Assembly: GCF_025642135.1 (NCBI RefSeq)
Contig: NZ_CP106793.1
Span: 2,463,001-2,527,000 of the forward strand
Length of the DNA stretch: 64,000 bases
Direction: 5' to 3'
From: Streptomyces cynarae
Lineage (GTDB): Bacteria > Actinomycetota > Actinomycetes > Streptomycetales > Streptomycetaceae
The notes under the pieces were generated by a model that worked only from the letters and a program-made list of their open reading frames with translations, was not told the origin of the DNA and made no database searches. Each line of letters begins with the position of its first letter. The first letter of the stretch is position 1. The position numbers and the translations under genes are program-made. Shown here piece after piece: positions 9,172-19,365 of this stretch.

Positions 9172-9891
9172 TTACCCGAGCCTGGGTCGGACTCCGAGTA
9201 CCGCAGTGCCGACGCGCACATGTGTCGCCCCGGCCGCAACGGCCTCCTCGAGGTCCGCACTCATTCCTGCCGAGACCATGGTGGCAGCCGGATGAGCCCT
9301 GCGCAGGTCGGTCGACAAATCCATGAGCCGCTCGAACGCCGCCCGTTGACGCCCCGCGTACTCGCCGGTGAGCGGCGCGACCGTCATCAGGCCGTCCAGC
9401 CGCAACCCCGGCGCGCTCGCGACGAGGTCGCCCAACTCTTCGATTCCTTCGGGCGCCACACCTCCGCGTTCCCCTCGGCCGCTCGCCCCCGCGTCGAGCG
9501 CGACCTGGATCAGACAGCCCACCTCGCGCCCGGCCCGTACGGCCTCCTTGGACAGGGCCGTCACGAGCTTGGAACGATCGACGGACTGCACAAGATCCGC
9601 GTAACCGACCACGGATCGCACCTTGTTGGTCTGCAACTGACCGACAAAATGCCACGAAAGCGGCAGATCCGAGCAAGCCGCCGCCTTCGGTGCCGCGTCC
9701 TGATCGCGGTTCTCGGCGACGTGCCGCACACCGAGTTCCGACAGAATCCGCACATCGGAGGCGGGATAGGTCTTGGTGACCACGATCAGGGTCACCTCCT
9801 CGCGCTTGCGCCCGGCGGCCGCGCACGCGGCGGCGATCCGGTCCTCCACCTTCGCGAGGTTTGCGGCGATGTGATCCCTACGGTCCGTCAT
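9172..9891 (-). CDS. YggS family pyridoxal phosphate-binding protein (PLP homeostasis)
   Basis: 239 residues, a single-domain PLP protein with the alanine racemase N-terminal TIM-barrel fold. K40 in LIVVTKTYPA is the PLP Schiff-base lysine. Other family marks are HFVGQLQTNK, TVAPLTGEY and the phosphate-binding SAGMSADLEEAVAAGATHVRVGT region at about 205-227. Members have no known catalytic activity and help balance PLP and amino acid pools. The start at 9891 lies 6 bases after pgeF, so translation may be coupled. Position downstream of ftsZ is conserved in actinobacteria. Confidence 0.95.
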   Translation of the reverse strand: MTDRRDHIAANLAKVEDRIAAACAAAGRKREEVTLIVVTKTYPASDVRILSELGVRHVAENRDQDAAPKAAACSDLPLSWHFVGQLQTNKVRSVVGYADLVQSVDRSKLVTALSKEAVRAGREVGCLIQVALDAGASGRGERGGVAPEGIEELGDLVASAPGLRLDGLMTVAPLTGEYAGRQRAAFERLMDLSTDLRRAHPAATMVSAGMSADLEEAVAAGATHVRVGTAVLGVRPRLG

Positions 9892-9897
9892 GCCCCA

Positions 9898-10626
9898 TCA
9901 GTCCAGCCAGACATAGCCCGCGAGCCGCCCGGTCGTCCGGTCCCGGCGGTACGAGAAGTGATCGTGCGACTCCAGCGTGCACACCGGCGACTGCGCCCGG
10001 TCGCGCACCCCGAGCCGGTCGAGCTGCGCGTGCACGCCGGCGGTCACGTCGACCGCGGGAGTGCCCCAGCTCGTCTCGGCGTGCGCCGCCGGTTCGACGG
10101 CGGACACCTCGGCGCGCATCGCCTCCGGCACCTCGTAGCACCGGCCGCAGACCGCGGGTCCCGTACGGGCGGCGATCCGGGACGGGTCGGCGCCCAGTTC
10201 CATCATCGCGCGGACGGCGGCGGGGACGACTCCGGCGACCATGCCGGGCCGGCCGGCGTGGGCGGCGGCCACGATGCCGGCGACCGGGTCGGCGAGCAGG
10301 ACGGGGGTGCAGTCGGCGGTGAGCACCGCGAGGGCGAGACCGCGCCGGGCGGTGACGATCGCGTCCACCTCGGGCACCGGGTTTTCACCCCAGGGGGCGT
10401 CCACCACGGCCACGTCGGCACCGTGCACCTGGTTCATCCACACCACCCGGGCCGGATCGAGGCCGAGCGACTTCGCGGCCAGCTCCCGGTTGGTGCGTAC
10501 GGCCCCGGGGTCGTCGCCGACCGCGCCGCCGAGGTTGAGCTCCTCGTACGGAGCGGCGCTCACCCCGCCCCACCGGTCGGTGAAGGCGAAGTGCGCGCCG
10601 CTCAGGGTGTCGCGCTGTCCTATCAC
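9898..10626 (-). CDS. pgeF: Peptidoglycan editing factor PgeF (YfiH/YlmD, multicopper-oxidase-like fold)
   Basis: 242 residues. Family marks: [10 protein letters not shown] (about 63-72), [13 protein letters not shown] (about 102-114) and AAHAGRPG (about 120-127), the His/Cys zinc-site residues of the DUF152 fold. PgeF was named for removing wrongly incorporated residues from cell wall precursors, and related proteins also act on purine nucleosides. The GTG start at 10626 overlaps the ftsZ stop in a GTGA arrangement, so the two are likely translationally coupled. Confidence 0.92.
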   Translation of the reverse strand: MIGQRDTLSGAHFAFTDRWGGVSAAPYEELNLGGAVGDDPGAVRTNRELAAKSLGLDPARVVWMNQVHGADVAVVDAPWGENPVPEVDAIVTARRGLALAVLTADCTPVLLADPVAGIVAAAHAGRPGMVAGVVPAAVRAMMELGADPSRIAARTGPAVCGRCYEVPEAMRAEVSAVEPAAHAETSWGTPAVDVTAGVHAQLDRLGVRDRAQSPVCTLESHDHFSYRRDRTTGRLAGYVWLD

Positions 10627-11810
10627 TTGAGGAAGTCCGGTACGTCCAGCTCCTCGGCCGCGCTGTCCGAGTAGGTCCGCGACGGCGGCACCGACGGCGG
10701 GGGCACCGGGATGTCGGCCACCGGCTCCGGGGCGGGCTCCGGGGCCTCCTTCGGCGTGACACTGCCGAGCGAGCCGAAGGACGGGCGGCTCTCGGCGGGG
10801 CGGACCGGCTCCTCGCGCTTGAGCGAGGACGAGCCGAGGACGTTCTCCCGCTTGGCCGGGGGCTGGCCGCCGTCGAAGCCGGCGGCGATCACGGTGACCC
10901 GGACCTCGTCGCCGAGGGCGTCGTCGATCACGGCACCGAAGATGATGTTGGCCTCGGGGTGGGCGGCCTCGCTCACCAGCTGGGCGGCCTCGTTGATCTC
11001 GAACAGACCGAGGTCGGAGCCGCCGGAGATGGACAGCAGCACGCCGCGGGCGCCGTCGATGGACGCCTCGAGGAGGGGCGAGGAGATCGCCATCTCGGCC
11101 GCGGCCACCGCGCGGTCGTCGCCGCGGGCCGAGCCGATGCCCATGAGGGCGGAACCGGCCTCGGACATCACGGACTTGACGTCGGCGAAGTCGAGGTTGA
11201 TCAGGCCGGGCGTGGTGATGAGGTCGGTGATGCCCTGGACACCGGAGAGCAGGACCTGGTCGGCCGACTTGAAGGCGTCGAGGACCGAGACCTGGCGGTC
11301 CGAGATGGACAGCAGCCGGTCGTTCGGGATGACGATGAGGGTGTCGACCTCTTCGCGGAGTGCCGCGATGCCGTCCTCCGCCTGGTTCGCGCGGCGCCGT
11401 CCCTCGAAGGTGAACGGGCGCGTGACCACGCCGATGGTCAGCGCGCCGAGCGAGCGCGCGATGTTGGCCACGACGGGCGCGCCGCCGGTGCCGGTGCCGC
11501 CGCCTTCACCGGCGGTCACGAAGACCATGTCGGCCCCCTTGAGGACCTCCTCGATCTCCTCACGGTGGTCCTCGGCGGCCTTGCGGCCGACATCCGGGTT
11601 GGCCCCGGCGCCGAGTCCGCGGGTGAGTTCCCGCCCGACGTCCAGCTTGACGTCGGCGTCGCTCATCAACAGAGCTTGCGCGTCGGTGTTGATGGCGATG
11701 AACTCGACGCCCTTGAGACCGACCTCGATCATCCGGTTGATGGCATTGACACCACCGCCGCCGACACCGATGACCTTGATGACTGCGAGGTAGTTCTGCG
11801 GTGCTGCCAC
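10623..11810 (-). CDS. ftsZ: Cell division GTPase FtsZ
   Basis: 395 residues. FtsZ is the tubulin-like GTPase that forms Z-rings, in Streptomyces both for vegetative cross-walls and for the ladder of sporulation septa. The GTG at 11810 ([20 protein letters not shown]) is chosen because homology begins there and GAGAGG precedes it; an ATG at 11852 lacks support. The GTP-binding tubulin signature GGGTGTGG is at about 107-114, [11 protein letters not shown] at about 207-217, and the C-terminal tail ELDVPDFLK would bind SepF. A variable linker covers about 318-385. The region upstream carries an inverted repeat and WhiA-like motifs. Confidence 0.99.
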   Translation of the reverse strand: MAAPQNYLAVIKVIGVGGGGVNAINRMIEVGLKGVEFIAINTDAQALLMSDADVKLDVGRELTRGLGAGANPDVGRKAAEDHREEIEEVLKGADMVFVTAGEGGGTGTGGAPVVANIARSLGALTIGVVTRPFTFEGRRRANQAEDGIAALREEVDTLIVIPNDRLLSISDRQVSVLDAFKSADQVLLSGVQGITDLITTPGLINLDFADVKSVMSEAGSALMGIGSARGDDRAVAAAEMAISSPLLEASIDGARGVLLSISGGSDLGLFEINEAAQLVSEAAHPEANIIFGAVIDDALGDEVRVTVIAAGFDGGQPPAKRENVLGSSSLKREEPVRPAESRPSFGSLGSVTPKEAPEPAPEPVADIPVPPPSVPPSRTYSDSAAEELDVPDFLK

Positions 11811-12089
11811 GTCGAAGGCCTCTCGCCTCGAATTACGTTGCCGTCGCCCCACGGGTGACCCGCGGCTCGACGGCAGATGCCGAATGGGACGGTCCGAACG
11901 CCGACCCGAACCCTAACCCTGAAGTTTAGGGTTACCAGTGTGTCTGTTCCTTGGACTCTTCCGAACAGGACACTAAGTCGACAAGTGGCGCCCGTTCAAC
12001 GAACACGCCGAACCTCCCGCTTTTCTTTTCACCCTATGTGATCAGCCGTAGCAGTGCCCAACCAGGGTGCTGGCCTGCGCGGATGTGCG
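11811..12089 (-). promoter_or_regulatory. ftsQ-ftsZ intergenic control region
   Basis: 279 bases between ftsQ and ftsZ. In Streptomyces the corresponding interval is known to carry several ftsZ promoters, one of them raised during sporulation. Seen here: an inverted repeat TAACCCT (11914-11920)/AGGGTTA (11928-11934) with a 7-base loop, and GACAC motifs on both strands (GTGTC at 11940-11944, GACAC at 11969-11973). GACAC is the core site of the sporulation regulator WhiA. I could not assign -10/-35 elements with confidence. Confidence 0.65.
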
Positions 12090-12875
12090 TCAACTCCCCG
12101 ATGACGCCGGGGCGGTGGGAACGCTGACATCGAAGTGGCGCGCGCCGGACGCGGCTTTCATCAGCGCGGTGAGCGCGGCGGCCTTCGCGCGACCCCTCTC
12201 GCTGCTGCCCCACAACACGGTCCGTCCCCCGGTCAACTCCAGCGAGATGGCGTCGTAGGAACGGACTCTGACGGTCCGGAGGTCCCGCTTGACGCCGACC
12301 GGAACGTCCTGGGCCACGAGGGCGGCCTCGTGGAGCATCCGGTCGGTGCCGAACCGGCGCCAGCCTGCCGACTTGGACACCGTCAATTCCAGGGCCGGGA
12401 TGCCGTTCGGAGCCTGCGAAACCGTGGCGAACCGTACGCCTTCCCTGTCCACTTCGACGAACTTTCCGCCGTTTTTGATGACCAGAACCGGAGTACGTTC
12501 AGTCACTTTCAGCCCGATTCCATGGGGCCAGGAGCGGACGGCGTCAATCGTGTCAATTCGGGGCAGTTTCCGGCGCACACGCGCCTCGATCGCCTCGGTG
12601 TCGATGGAAATCAGCGGCGATCCGATCCGTACTCCGGCCGCCTCACGCACCTGTGCCGCGGTCAGCACCCGGGTTCCGGAGACGGACACGCGCTCCACAC
12701 GCAGCCACGGGGAGCCGTACAGCAGCCAGAGCGAGCCGCCGACCGCCAACACCACCGCCAGGGAAAGGATGATGAGCATACGAAGGGCGCGCAGCCGCCT
12801 GAGGCGGAGCGGCCGGGGCGGGCCGGGCCGAACCTGCTTCCGCTCACCGCGCTCGGCGGTCGTCGGTCCGGCCAC
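12090..12875 (-). CDS. ftsQ: Cell division protein FtsQ (DivIB)
   Basis: 261 residues. FtsQ bridges FtsL and other divisome proteins to septal wall synthesis. It has a basic cytoplasmic N terminus, one membrane segment at about 32-53 (RMLIILSLAVVLAVGGSLWL), a POTRA domain at about 57-125 (WLRVERVSVSGTRVLTAAQV) and the FtsQ domain beyond. GTG start at 12875 with AGGAA upstream. It follows murG by 23 bases and is separated from ftsZ by a promoter region. Confidence 0.96.
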   Translation of the reverse strand: MAGPTTAERGERKQVRPGPPRPLRLRRLRALRMLIILSLAVVLAVGGSLWLLYGSPWLRVERVSVSGTRVLTAAQVREAAGVRIGSPLISIDTEAIEARVRRKLPRIDTIDAVRSWPHGIGLKVTERTPVLVIKNGGKFVEVDREGVRFATVSQAPNGIPALELTVSKSAGWRRFGTDRMLHEAALVAQDVPVGVKRDLRTVRVRSYDAISLELTGGRTVLWGSSERGRAKAAALTALMKAASGARHFDVSVPTAPASSGS

Positions 12876-12898
12876 GGTTCCTGCCTTCCCTCAAGCTG

Positions 12899-13990
12899 TC
12901 ACTGGTGGCGCGAGGCGATCGCCTCGTGCACCATGCCGACCAGCAGTTCGTCGGCGTCACGGCGGCCGAACTCGCCGGCGGCACGGGACATCTGGTACAG
13001 CCGGTGCGGGTCGGCGAGCACCGGCAGGACGTTCTGCTGGACCCACTCGGGCGTGAGCTCCGCGTCGTCGACCAGCAGTCCGCCGCCGGCCTTGACCACC
13101 GGCTGGGCGTTCAGCCGCTGTTCGCCGTTGCCGATGGGCAGCGGGACGTACGCGGCCGGCAGCCCGACGGCGGAGAGTTCGGCGACGGTCATCGCGCCCG
13201 CGCGGCAGAGCATCATGTCGGCCGCCGCGTACGCGAGGTCCATCCGGTCCAGATAACTTACCGGGATGTAGGGCGGCATCCCCGGCATCTGGTGCACCTG
13301 CGGCAGTTCGTTCTTCGGGCCGACCGCGTGCAGGATCTGGATGCCGGACTGCTGGAGGTACGGGGCGACCTGCTGGACGACCTCGTTGAGCCGGCGGGCG
13401 CCCTGCGAGCCGCCGGAGACCAGCAGCGTCGGCAGGTTCGGGTCGAGACCGAAGGCGGCGCGGGCCTCGGGCCGTACGGCGGCGCGGTCCAGGGTGGCGA
13501 TGGAGCGGCGCAGGGGGATGCCGATGTAGCGGGCGCCGCGCAGCTTGCTGTCCGGAGTGGAGACGGCGACCTGGGCGGCGTACCGCGAGCCGATCTTGTT
13601 GGCGAGGCCGGGACGTGCGTTGGCCTCGTGGATGACGATCGGCACGCCGAGGCGCTTGGCGGCCAGGTAACCGGGCAGTGCGACATAGCCGCCGAAGCCG
13701 ACGACGGCGTCCGCCTTGGTGCGCTCGAGGATCTGCTCAGCCGCCTTGATCGTGCCCCGCAGCCGCCCGGGGACCGTGATCAGCTCGGGGGTCGGCTTGC
13801 GCGGCAGGGGGACGGCGGGGATCAGCGCGAGTTCATAGCCCCGCTCGGGGACGAGCCTGGTCTCCAGCCCTCGCTCCGTGCCCAGGGCCGTGATCCCCAC
13901 GGTCGGATCCTGCCTGCGCAGGGCGTCCGCGAGGGCGAGCGCGGGCTCGATGTGGCCGGCGGTCCCCCCACCGGCGAGTACGACATGCAC
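12899..13990 (-). CDS. murG: UDP-GlcNAc:undecaprenyl-PP-MurNAc-pentapeptide GlcNAc transferase
   Basis: 363 residues, a GT28 family enzyme with the GT-B fold. MurG adds GlcNAc to lipid I on the inner membrane face, making lipid II. The N-terminal loop [18 protein letters not shown] binds the acceptor; the donor side shows [13 protein letters not shown] at about 190-202 and [15 protein letters not shown] at about 261-275. It lies 6 bases after ftsW on the same strand. Confidence 0.98.
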   Translation of the reverse strand: MHVVLAGGGTAGHIEPALALADALRRQDPTVGITALGTERGLETRLVPERGYELALIPAVPLPRKPTPELITVPGRLRGTIKAAEQILERTKADAVVGFGGYVALPGYLAAKRLGVPIVIHEANARPGLANKIGSRYAAQVAVSTPDSKLRGARYIGIPLRRSIATLDRAAVRPEARAAFGLDPNLPTLLVSGGSQGARRLNEVVQQVAPYLQQSGIQILHAVGPKNELPQVHQMPGMPPYIPVSYLDRMDLAYAAADMMLCRAGAMTVAELSAVGLPAAYVPLPIGNGEQRLNAQPVVKAGGGLLVDDAELTPEWVQQNVLPVLADPHRLYQMSRAAGEFGRRDADELLVGMVHEAIASRHQ

Positions 13991-13996
13991 CGAAAT

Positions 13997-15346
13997 TCAC
14001 CGCTCTCCGGACGAACGCGCCGCCGAGGCACGCCGTCGCATCGTGTTCCATCTCCGAGGCCCCCGGTCAGACACGGAGCCTCCCGCCCGCTTTCTACCAA
14101 AGCGAGGTTGCCGCATCGCAAGCGCCGCCCGCGCAGCGGGCTCGTCGCGCGCGAAGGCGATCAGCAGCCCGATGGCGAACATGGTCGGCAGCAGGGCGGA
14201 CCCTCCGTAGGAGAACAGCGGGAGCGGGACGCCGGCGATCGGCAGCAGGCCGAGCACCGCACCGATGTTGATCACGGCCTGGGCCATGATCCAGGTGGTC
14301 ACGCCTCCCGCGGCATACCTCACGAAGGGATCCTCCGTGCGTCCGGCCACGCGGATACCCGCATAGCCTAGAGCCGCGAAGAGGGCCAGTACCGACAGCG
14401 TGCCCGCGAGGCCGAGTTCCTCACCGGTGACGGCGAAGATGAAGTCTGTGTGCGCCTCGGGGAGTTGCCCCCATTTTTCCACACTGGCACCGAGCCCGGA
14501 ACCGAAGATTCCGCCCGAGGCGAGGGCGTAGAGGCCGTGCACGCCCTGCCAGCAGATGTCGTTCGGACCCGGATCGGTCGCGCCGATGCAGGCCAGGCGG
14601 TTCAGGCGGTGCGGGCTGCTCTCGATGGCGAGGGCGCCGAGCACCACGGCGACGCCCAGCACGCCGGCGAACAGCCGCGTGGGCGCCCCGGCCAGCCACA
14701 GCAGTCCGAACAGGATCGCGGTCAGGATGATCGTCGTACCCATGTCGCCGCCCAGCATGATCAGCCCGAGCAGCAGGAACGCCATCGGAACGAGCGGCAC
14801 CAGCATGTGCTTCCACTGCGTGAGCAGCCGCTTGTCCTGCTTGCGCGCGATCAGGTCCGCACCCCACAGCACGAGCGCGAGCTTGCCGAACTCACTGGGC
14901 TGGATCTGGAAGGAGCCGCCCAGCGAGATCCAGTTCTGGTTGCCGTTGACCGACATGCCCACCCCCGGCACCTGCACCAGGACGAGCAGGAAGAGGGCAC
15001 CGGCGAGGATCGGGTACGCCAGCGCCCGGTGCAGCTTCACCGGCATCCGCGAGGCGACGAGCATCAGCAGGGCCCCGATCGCGGCCGCCAGGAACTGCTT
15101 GCGGAAGAAGTACGACCCGGGCAGCGACATCTGCAGCGCGGTGATCTGGGAGGCCGAGTAGACCATCACCAGACCCAGCACCGTGATCAGCAGACTGCTG
15201 CCGAGGATCAGGTAGTAGGCGGTGAGGGGCCTGTCCCAGGCTCGGCGCGCCCGCGCGACGAGCCGGGTGAGGGCGTTGTCGCGCGGCGGCGGTGCGGTGG
15301 GGGGGCGCTTGGGCGCACGCGGCGCGGTACGGCTACTGGCTGCCAC
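13997..15346 (-). CDS. ftsW: Septal peptidoglycan polymerase FtsW (SEDS family)
   Basis: 449 residues. FtsW is the SEDS glycosyltransferase that polymerises lipid II with FtsI. About ten membrane segments run from residue 43 to 405. Family marks are VMVYSASQ near TM1, the loop FQIQPSEFGKLALVL, LPEAHTDFIFAVTGEELG at about 280-297 and PLFSYGGSALLPTM near the end. N- and C-terminal tails are basic and variable. It sits 117 bases after murD. Confidence 0.97.
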   Translation of the reverse strand: MAASSRTAPRAPKRPPTAPPPRDNALTRLVARARRAWDRPLTAYYLILGSSLLITVLGLVMVYSASQITALQMSLPGSYFFRKQFLAAAIGALLMLVASRMPVKLHRALAYPILAGALFLLVLVQVPGVGMSVNGNQNWISLGGSFQIQPSEFGKLALVLWGADLIARKQDKRLLTQWKHMLVPLVPMAFLLLGLIMLGGDMGTTIILTAILFGLLWLAGAPTRLFAGVLGVAVVLGALAIESSPHRLNRLACIGATDPGPNDICWQGVHGLYALASGGIFGSGLGASVEKWGQLPEAHTDFIFAVTGEELGLAGTLSVLALFAALGYAGIRVAGRTEDPFVRYAAGGVTTWIMAQAVINIGAVLGLLPIAGVPLPLFSYGGSALLPTMFAIGLLIAFARDEPAARAALAMRQPRFGRKRAGGSVSDRGPRRWNTMRRRASAARSSGER

Positions 15347-15463
15347 CGGTCACCTCATCGTCGCTGTGACACCGGCGGACCGCCGCCGACGAATCACCAG
15401 CCACATCTGACTCACGCGTCCTCCAAGGGTCCCCAAGCCACCGGCGGCGGCCGAGACCCGGCG

Positions 15464-16894
15464 TCAGGCGCCCGCGCCCTCACCGAGTTCGCGAACGGCC
15501 TCCGCGAACGCATCCCCACGCTTGTTGTAGTTGGCGAACATGTCCATCGAGGCACAAGCCGGGGCCAACAACACGGTGTCACCCGCATGCGCCAGCTTCC
15601 GCGCCTCGGCCACAGCCGCCCGCATCGCCCCAGTGTCGGTCCGTTCGAGGTCCACCACGGGTACTTCCGGCGCGTGTCGCGCGAGGGCTTCACGGATCAG
15701 CGCCCGGTCCGCACCGATGAGCACCACACCCCGAAGCCGCTTGGCGGCGCCCGCGACCAGCTCGTCGAAGGTCGCCCCCTTGGCGAGTCCGCCCGCGATC
15801 CACACGATCGACTCACAGGCCGCCAACGAGGCCTCAGCGGCATGCGTGTTGGTGGCCTTGGAGTCGTCGACGTACGCGACGCCGTCCACGTCCGCGACGT
15901 GCGCGATGCGGTGCGCGTCCGGCCGGAAGGCGCGCAGGCCGTCCCGTACTGCCTTGGCGGGCACCCCGAAGGCGCGTGCGAGGGCCGCCGCCGCAAGGGC
16001 GTTGGCGATGTTGTGCGGGGCGGGCGGGTTGACGTCGGAGACCTCCGCCAGCTCCTGCGCGTTCTTCTGCCGGTCCTCGACGAAGGCGCGGTCCACCAGA
16101 ATGCCGTCCACCACGCCGAGTTGGGACGGCGCGGGCGTGCCGAGCGTGAAGCCGACGGCCCGGCAGCCCTCCTCGACGTCCGCCTCACGCACCAGGTCCT
16201 CGGTGGCCTTGTCGGCGACGTTGTAGACGCAGGCGACCCGATTGCCTTCGTAGATACGGCCCTTGTCCTTGGCGTAGGCCTCCATCGAGCCGTGCCAGTC
16301 GAGGTGATCGGGCGCCAGGTTCAGTACGGCGGCGGAGTGGGCGCGCAGCGACGGGGCCCAGTGGAGCTGATAGCTCGACAACTCCACCGCCAGCACGTCG
16401 TACTTCTCCTCGCCGAGGACGACGTCGAGCAGCGAGACCCCGATGTTGCCGACGGCGGCCGTGCGCAGGCCCGCCGCCTTCAGGATGGAGGCGAGCATCT
16501 GCACGGTCGTGGTCTTGCCGTTGGTGCCGGTGACCGCGAGCCAGGGGGCGGCGTCGGGGCCGCGCAGCTGCCAGGCGAGTTCGACGTCGCCCCAGACCGG
16601 CACGCCCGCCGCCGCGGCGGCGGCGAACAGCGGCTTGTCCGGCTTCCAGCCGGGCGCGGTGACGATCAGCTCGGTGCCTTCGGGCAGGGTTGCGCCGTCG
16701 CCGAGCCGGACCGTGATCCCGAGCGCTTCCAGCTCCGCGGCCTGGGCCCGGGCCCGCTCGTCGTCGCCGTCGTTGACGACGGTCACGACCGCGCCGAGAC
16801 CGTGCAGCACCTTGGCCGCCGGGATGCCCGAGACGCCGAGCCCGGCGACGGTGACGTGCTTGCCCTGCCAGTCGGTCACTTTTCCGCTGCCCAT
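15464..16894 (-). CDS. murD: UDP-N-acetylmuramoyl-L-alanine:D-glutamate ligase
   Basis: 476 residues. MurD adds D-Glu to UDP-MurNAc-L-Ala using ATP. Start: ATG at 16894 ([12 protein letters not shown]), overlapping mraY by 19 bases; GTG at 16879 (VTDWQGK), with GCGGAAA before it and a GTGA overlap with the mraY stop, is an equally good candidate. The N-terminal nucleotide-binding loop is [11 protein letters not shown], the P-loop [12 protein letters not shown] is at about 120-131, and ELSSYQL and DDSKATN fit the central and C-terminal domains. Confidence 0.97.
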   Translation of the reverse strand: MGSGKVTDWQGKHVTVAGLGVSGIPAAKVLHGLGAVVTVVNDGDDERARAQAAELEALGITVRLGDGATLPEGTELIVTAPGWKPDKPLFAAAAAAGVPVWGDVELAWQLRGPDAAPWLAVTGTNGKTTTVQMLASILKAAGLRTAAVGNIGVSLLDVVLGEEKYDVLAVELSSYQLHWAPSLRAHSAAVLNLAPDHLDWHGSMEAYAKDKGRIYEGNRVACVYNVADKATEDLVREADVEEGCRAVGFTLGTPAPSQLGVVDGILVDRAFVEDRQKNAQELAEVSDVNPPAPHNIANALAAAALARAFGVPAKAVRDGLRAFRPDAHRIAHVADVDGVAYVDDSKATNTHAAEASLAACESIVWIAGGLAKGATFDELVAGAAKRLRGVVLIGADRALIREALARHAPEVPVVDLERTDTGAMRAAVAEARKLAHAGDTVLLAPACASMDMFANYNKRGDAFAEAVRELGEGAGA

Positions 16895-17949
16895 CCTGCA
16901 TAGAAGATGCCCAGTCCGACGACCACGCAAATACCCTGGATGATCCAGAACCTGACCACCACCAGGACCTCGGACCAGCCCTTGAGCTCGAAGTGGTGCT
17001 GGAGCGGCGCCATCCGGAAGACCCGCTTGCCGGTGAGGCGGAAGGAGCCGACCTGGATCACGACGGACATGGTGATCAGCACGAACAGGCCGCCCAGCAG
17101 CGCGAGCAGCAGCTCGGTGCGGGAGCAGATCGCAAGGCCGGCCAGCGCGCCGCCCAGCGCGAGCGACCCGGTGTCGCCCATGAAGATCTTGGCGGGTGAG
17201 GTGTTCCACCACAGGAAGCCCAGGCAGGAGCCCATCAGCGCGGAGGCGACGATGGCGAGGTCGAGGGGGTCGCGCACCTGGTAGCAGGCCGACGGGTTGG
17301 TCAGCGTCATGGCGTTGGCGCAGGACTCCTGGAACTGCCAGACGCCGATGAACGTGTACGCGCCGAACACGAGCACGGACGCGCCGGTGGCCAGGCCGTC
17401 GAGACCATCGGTGAGGTTCACGCCGTTCGACATCGCGAGGATCATGAACAGCGCCCAGATGACGAACAGCACCGGGCCGATGGTCCAGCCGAAGTCCTGC
17501 ACGAAGGACAGCTTGGTGGAGGCCGGGGTGTTGCCGTGGCTGTCGGCGAACTGCAGCGCCAGCACCGCGAAGGCGACGCCGACGATCAGCTGTCCGGCCA
17601 TCTTGGCCTTGGCGCGCAGACCGAGCGACCGACGCTTGACGATCTTGATGTAGTCATCGAGGAAGCCGACCAGGCCCATGCCCGCCATCAGCGCGAGCAC
17701 CAGCAGCCCGGAGTAGTTCGGCGGGTAGCCGGTGATCAGCTTCGACAGGAAGTACGCGGCGATCGTCGACAGGATGAAGGCGATGCCACCCATGGTCGGC
17801 GTACCGCGCTTGCTGGCGTGCTCGCGCGGTCCGTCGTCGCGGATGTACTGACCGTAGCCCTTGCGGGCGAGCAGCTTGATCAGCAGCGGCGTGCCGACCA
17901 GCGTCAGGAAGAGGCCAATGACTCCTGCGAACAGGATCTGCTTCATCAT
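16876..17949 (-). CDS. mraY: Phospho-N-acetylmuramoyl-pentapeptide transferase
   Basis: 357 residues. MraY transfers phospho-MurNAc-pentapeptide to undecaprenyl phosphate, making lipid I. It has about ten membrane segments. Catalytic marks are the DDYIKI region at about 99-104, [12 protein letters not shown] at about 181-192 and the cytoplasmic loop [17 protein letters not shown] near the C terminus. It begins inside the murF stop (4-base overlap) and overlaps murD, so the Mur genes are translationally coupled here. Confidence 0.98.
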   Translation of the reverse strand: MMKQILFAGVIGLFLTLVGTPLLIKLLARKGYGQYIRDDGPREHASKRGTPTMGGIAFILSTIAAYFLSKLITGYPPNYSGLLVLALMAGMGLVGFLDDYIKIVKRRSLGLRAKAKMAGQLIVGVAFAVLALQFADSHGNTPASTKLSFVQDFGWTIGPVLFVIWALFMILAMSNGVNLTDGLDGLATGASVLVFGAYTFIGVWQFQESCANAMTLTNPSACYQVRDPLDLAIVASALMGSCLGFLWWNTSPAKIFMGDTGSLALGGALAGLAICSRTELLLALLGGLFVLITMSVVIQVGSFRLTGKRVFRMAPLQHHFELKGWSEVLVVVRFWIIQGICVVVGLGIFYAGWAAEK

Positions 17950-19361
17950 CGGGCGGCAACCTCACCCTCGGCACCGGTCTCGAGCAGCGCCTGCGCCACG
18001 CTCTCGAGCCCGACCGACCGGGACGCCTTCACGAGTACGACGTCTCCCGGGCGCAACTCGCTGCGCAACAGGTCGATCGCCGCCTGTGCGTCGGACACGT
18101 GCACCGACTCCTCACCCCACGAACCCTCGTTATATGCGCCCAGTTGCAGCCAGGACGCTTCCCTGCCCCCGACCGCGACGAGCTTGCCGACATTGAGCCG
18201 GACGGCGAGCCGTCCGACCGCGTCGTGCTCGGCGAGCGCCTCGTCCCCGAGCTCGGCCATCTTGCCGAGCACCGCCCAGGTCCGCCGTCCCCGGCCCATG
18301 GCGGCCAGCGCGCGCAGGGCGGCCTTCATGGACTCCGGGTTGGCGTTGTAGGCGTCGTTGACGATGGTCACGCCGTCAGGGCGCTCGGTGACCTCCATCC
18401 GCCAGCGGGAGAGGGAGCCCGCCTCGGAGAGCGCGACGGCGATCTCGTCTGCGGACATGCCCAGCTCATGGGCGACGGCGGCCGCGGCGAGCGCGTTCGA
18501 CACGTGGTGCTCACCGTACAGGCGCATGGTCACATCGGATGCACCGGAGGGTGTGTGAAGCCTGAAGGCGGGCTGTCCGCTGTCCGTGAGTCTCACGTTC
18601 TCGGCGCGTACGTCCGCTTCGTCGGACTCTCCGAAAAGGATCACCTTCGCCTTCGTACGGGAGGACATGGCACGCACGTACGGGTCGTCGGCGTTGAGGA
18701 CCGCGATGCCGTCGGCATCCGAGGAGGGCAGACTCTCGACGAGTTCGCCCTTCGCCTGTGCGATCTGTTCGCGGCCGCCGAACTCGCCGATGTGGGCGGA
18801 GCCGACGTTGAGCACGACACCGACCCTCGGCGGGGTCAGCTCGGTGAGGTAGCGGATGTGGCCGATACCGCGGGCGCCCATCTCCAGGACGAGGAACCTG
18901 GTGTCCTCGGTGGCGCTGAGAGCGGTCAGCGGCAGCCCGATCTCGTTGTTGAGCGAGCCGGGTGTGAACACGGTCGGCGCCTTGCGCCGCAGCACCTGGG
19001 CGATGAGGTCCTTGGTACTGGTCTTGCCCGCGGAGCCGGTGAGGGCGACGAGGGTCGCCCCCAGCCGTGAGACGACGTGACGCGCGAGGGCGCCGAGGGC
19101 GGCCTGGACGTCGTCCACGACGATCGCGGGCACGCCGACGGGGCGCGACCCCAGCACGGCGGCGGCACCGGCCTCGACGGCCGCCTGCGCGAAGTCGTGG
19201 CCGTCCACGCGTTCGCCGACGAAGGCGACGAAGAGGCAACCGGGCCCGACCTCGCGGGAGTCCCGGACGACCGGCCCGGTGACCTGGACGGACGGGTCCG
19301 GTATGTCATGCGTCTGCCCGCCGACGACTTCTGCGATCTCGGCGAGGGAGAGGGCGATCAC
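17946..19361 (-). CDS. murF: UDP-N-acetylmuramoyl-tripeptide:D-alanyl-D-alanine ligase
   Basis: 471 residues. MurF adds D-Ala-D-Ala to UDP-MurNAc-tripeptide. The N-terminal domain (1-90) includes [20 protein letters not shown]. The P-loop [11 protein letters not shown] is at about 108-118, [13 protein letters not shown] lies in the central domain, and [15 protein letters not shown] is at about 336-350. GTG start at 19361, 4 bases after the murE stop. The murF-mraY-murD overlaps suggest a fixed synthesis ratio. Confidence 0.97.
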   Translation of the reverse strand: MIALSLAEIAEVVGGQTHDIPDPSVQVTGPVVRDSREVGPGCLFVAFVGERVDGHDFAQAAVEAGAAAVLGSRPVGVPAIVVDDVQAALGALARHVVSRLGATLVALTGSAGKTSTKDLIAQVLRRKAPTVFTPGSLNNEIGLPLTALSATEDTRFLVLEMGARGIGHIRYLTELTPPRVGVVLNVGSAHIGEFGGREQIAQAKGELVESLPSSDADGIAVLNADDPYVRAMSSRTKAKVILFGESDEADVRAENVRLTDSGQPAFRLHTPSGASDVTMRLYGEHHVSNALAAAAVAHELGMSADEIAVALSEAGSLSRWRMEVTERPDGVTIVNDAYNANPESMKAALRALAAMGRGRRTWAVLGKMAELGDEALAEHDAVGRLAVRLNVGKLVAVGGREASWLQLGAYNEGSWGEESVHVSDAQAAIDLLRSELRPGDVVLVKASRSVGLESVAQALLETGAEGEVAAR

Positions 19362-19365
19362 AAGT

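Noticed and set aside
11905..11940. Telomere-like TTAGGG repeats
   Set aside because: Only two or three copies occur, as arms of a small inverted repeat in the ftsZ promoter region. Streptomyces telomeres are unrelated palindromes.
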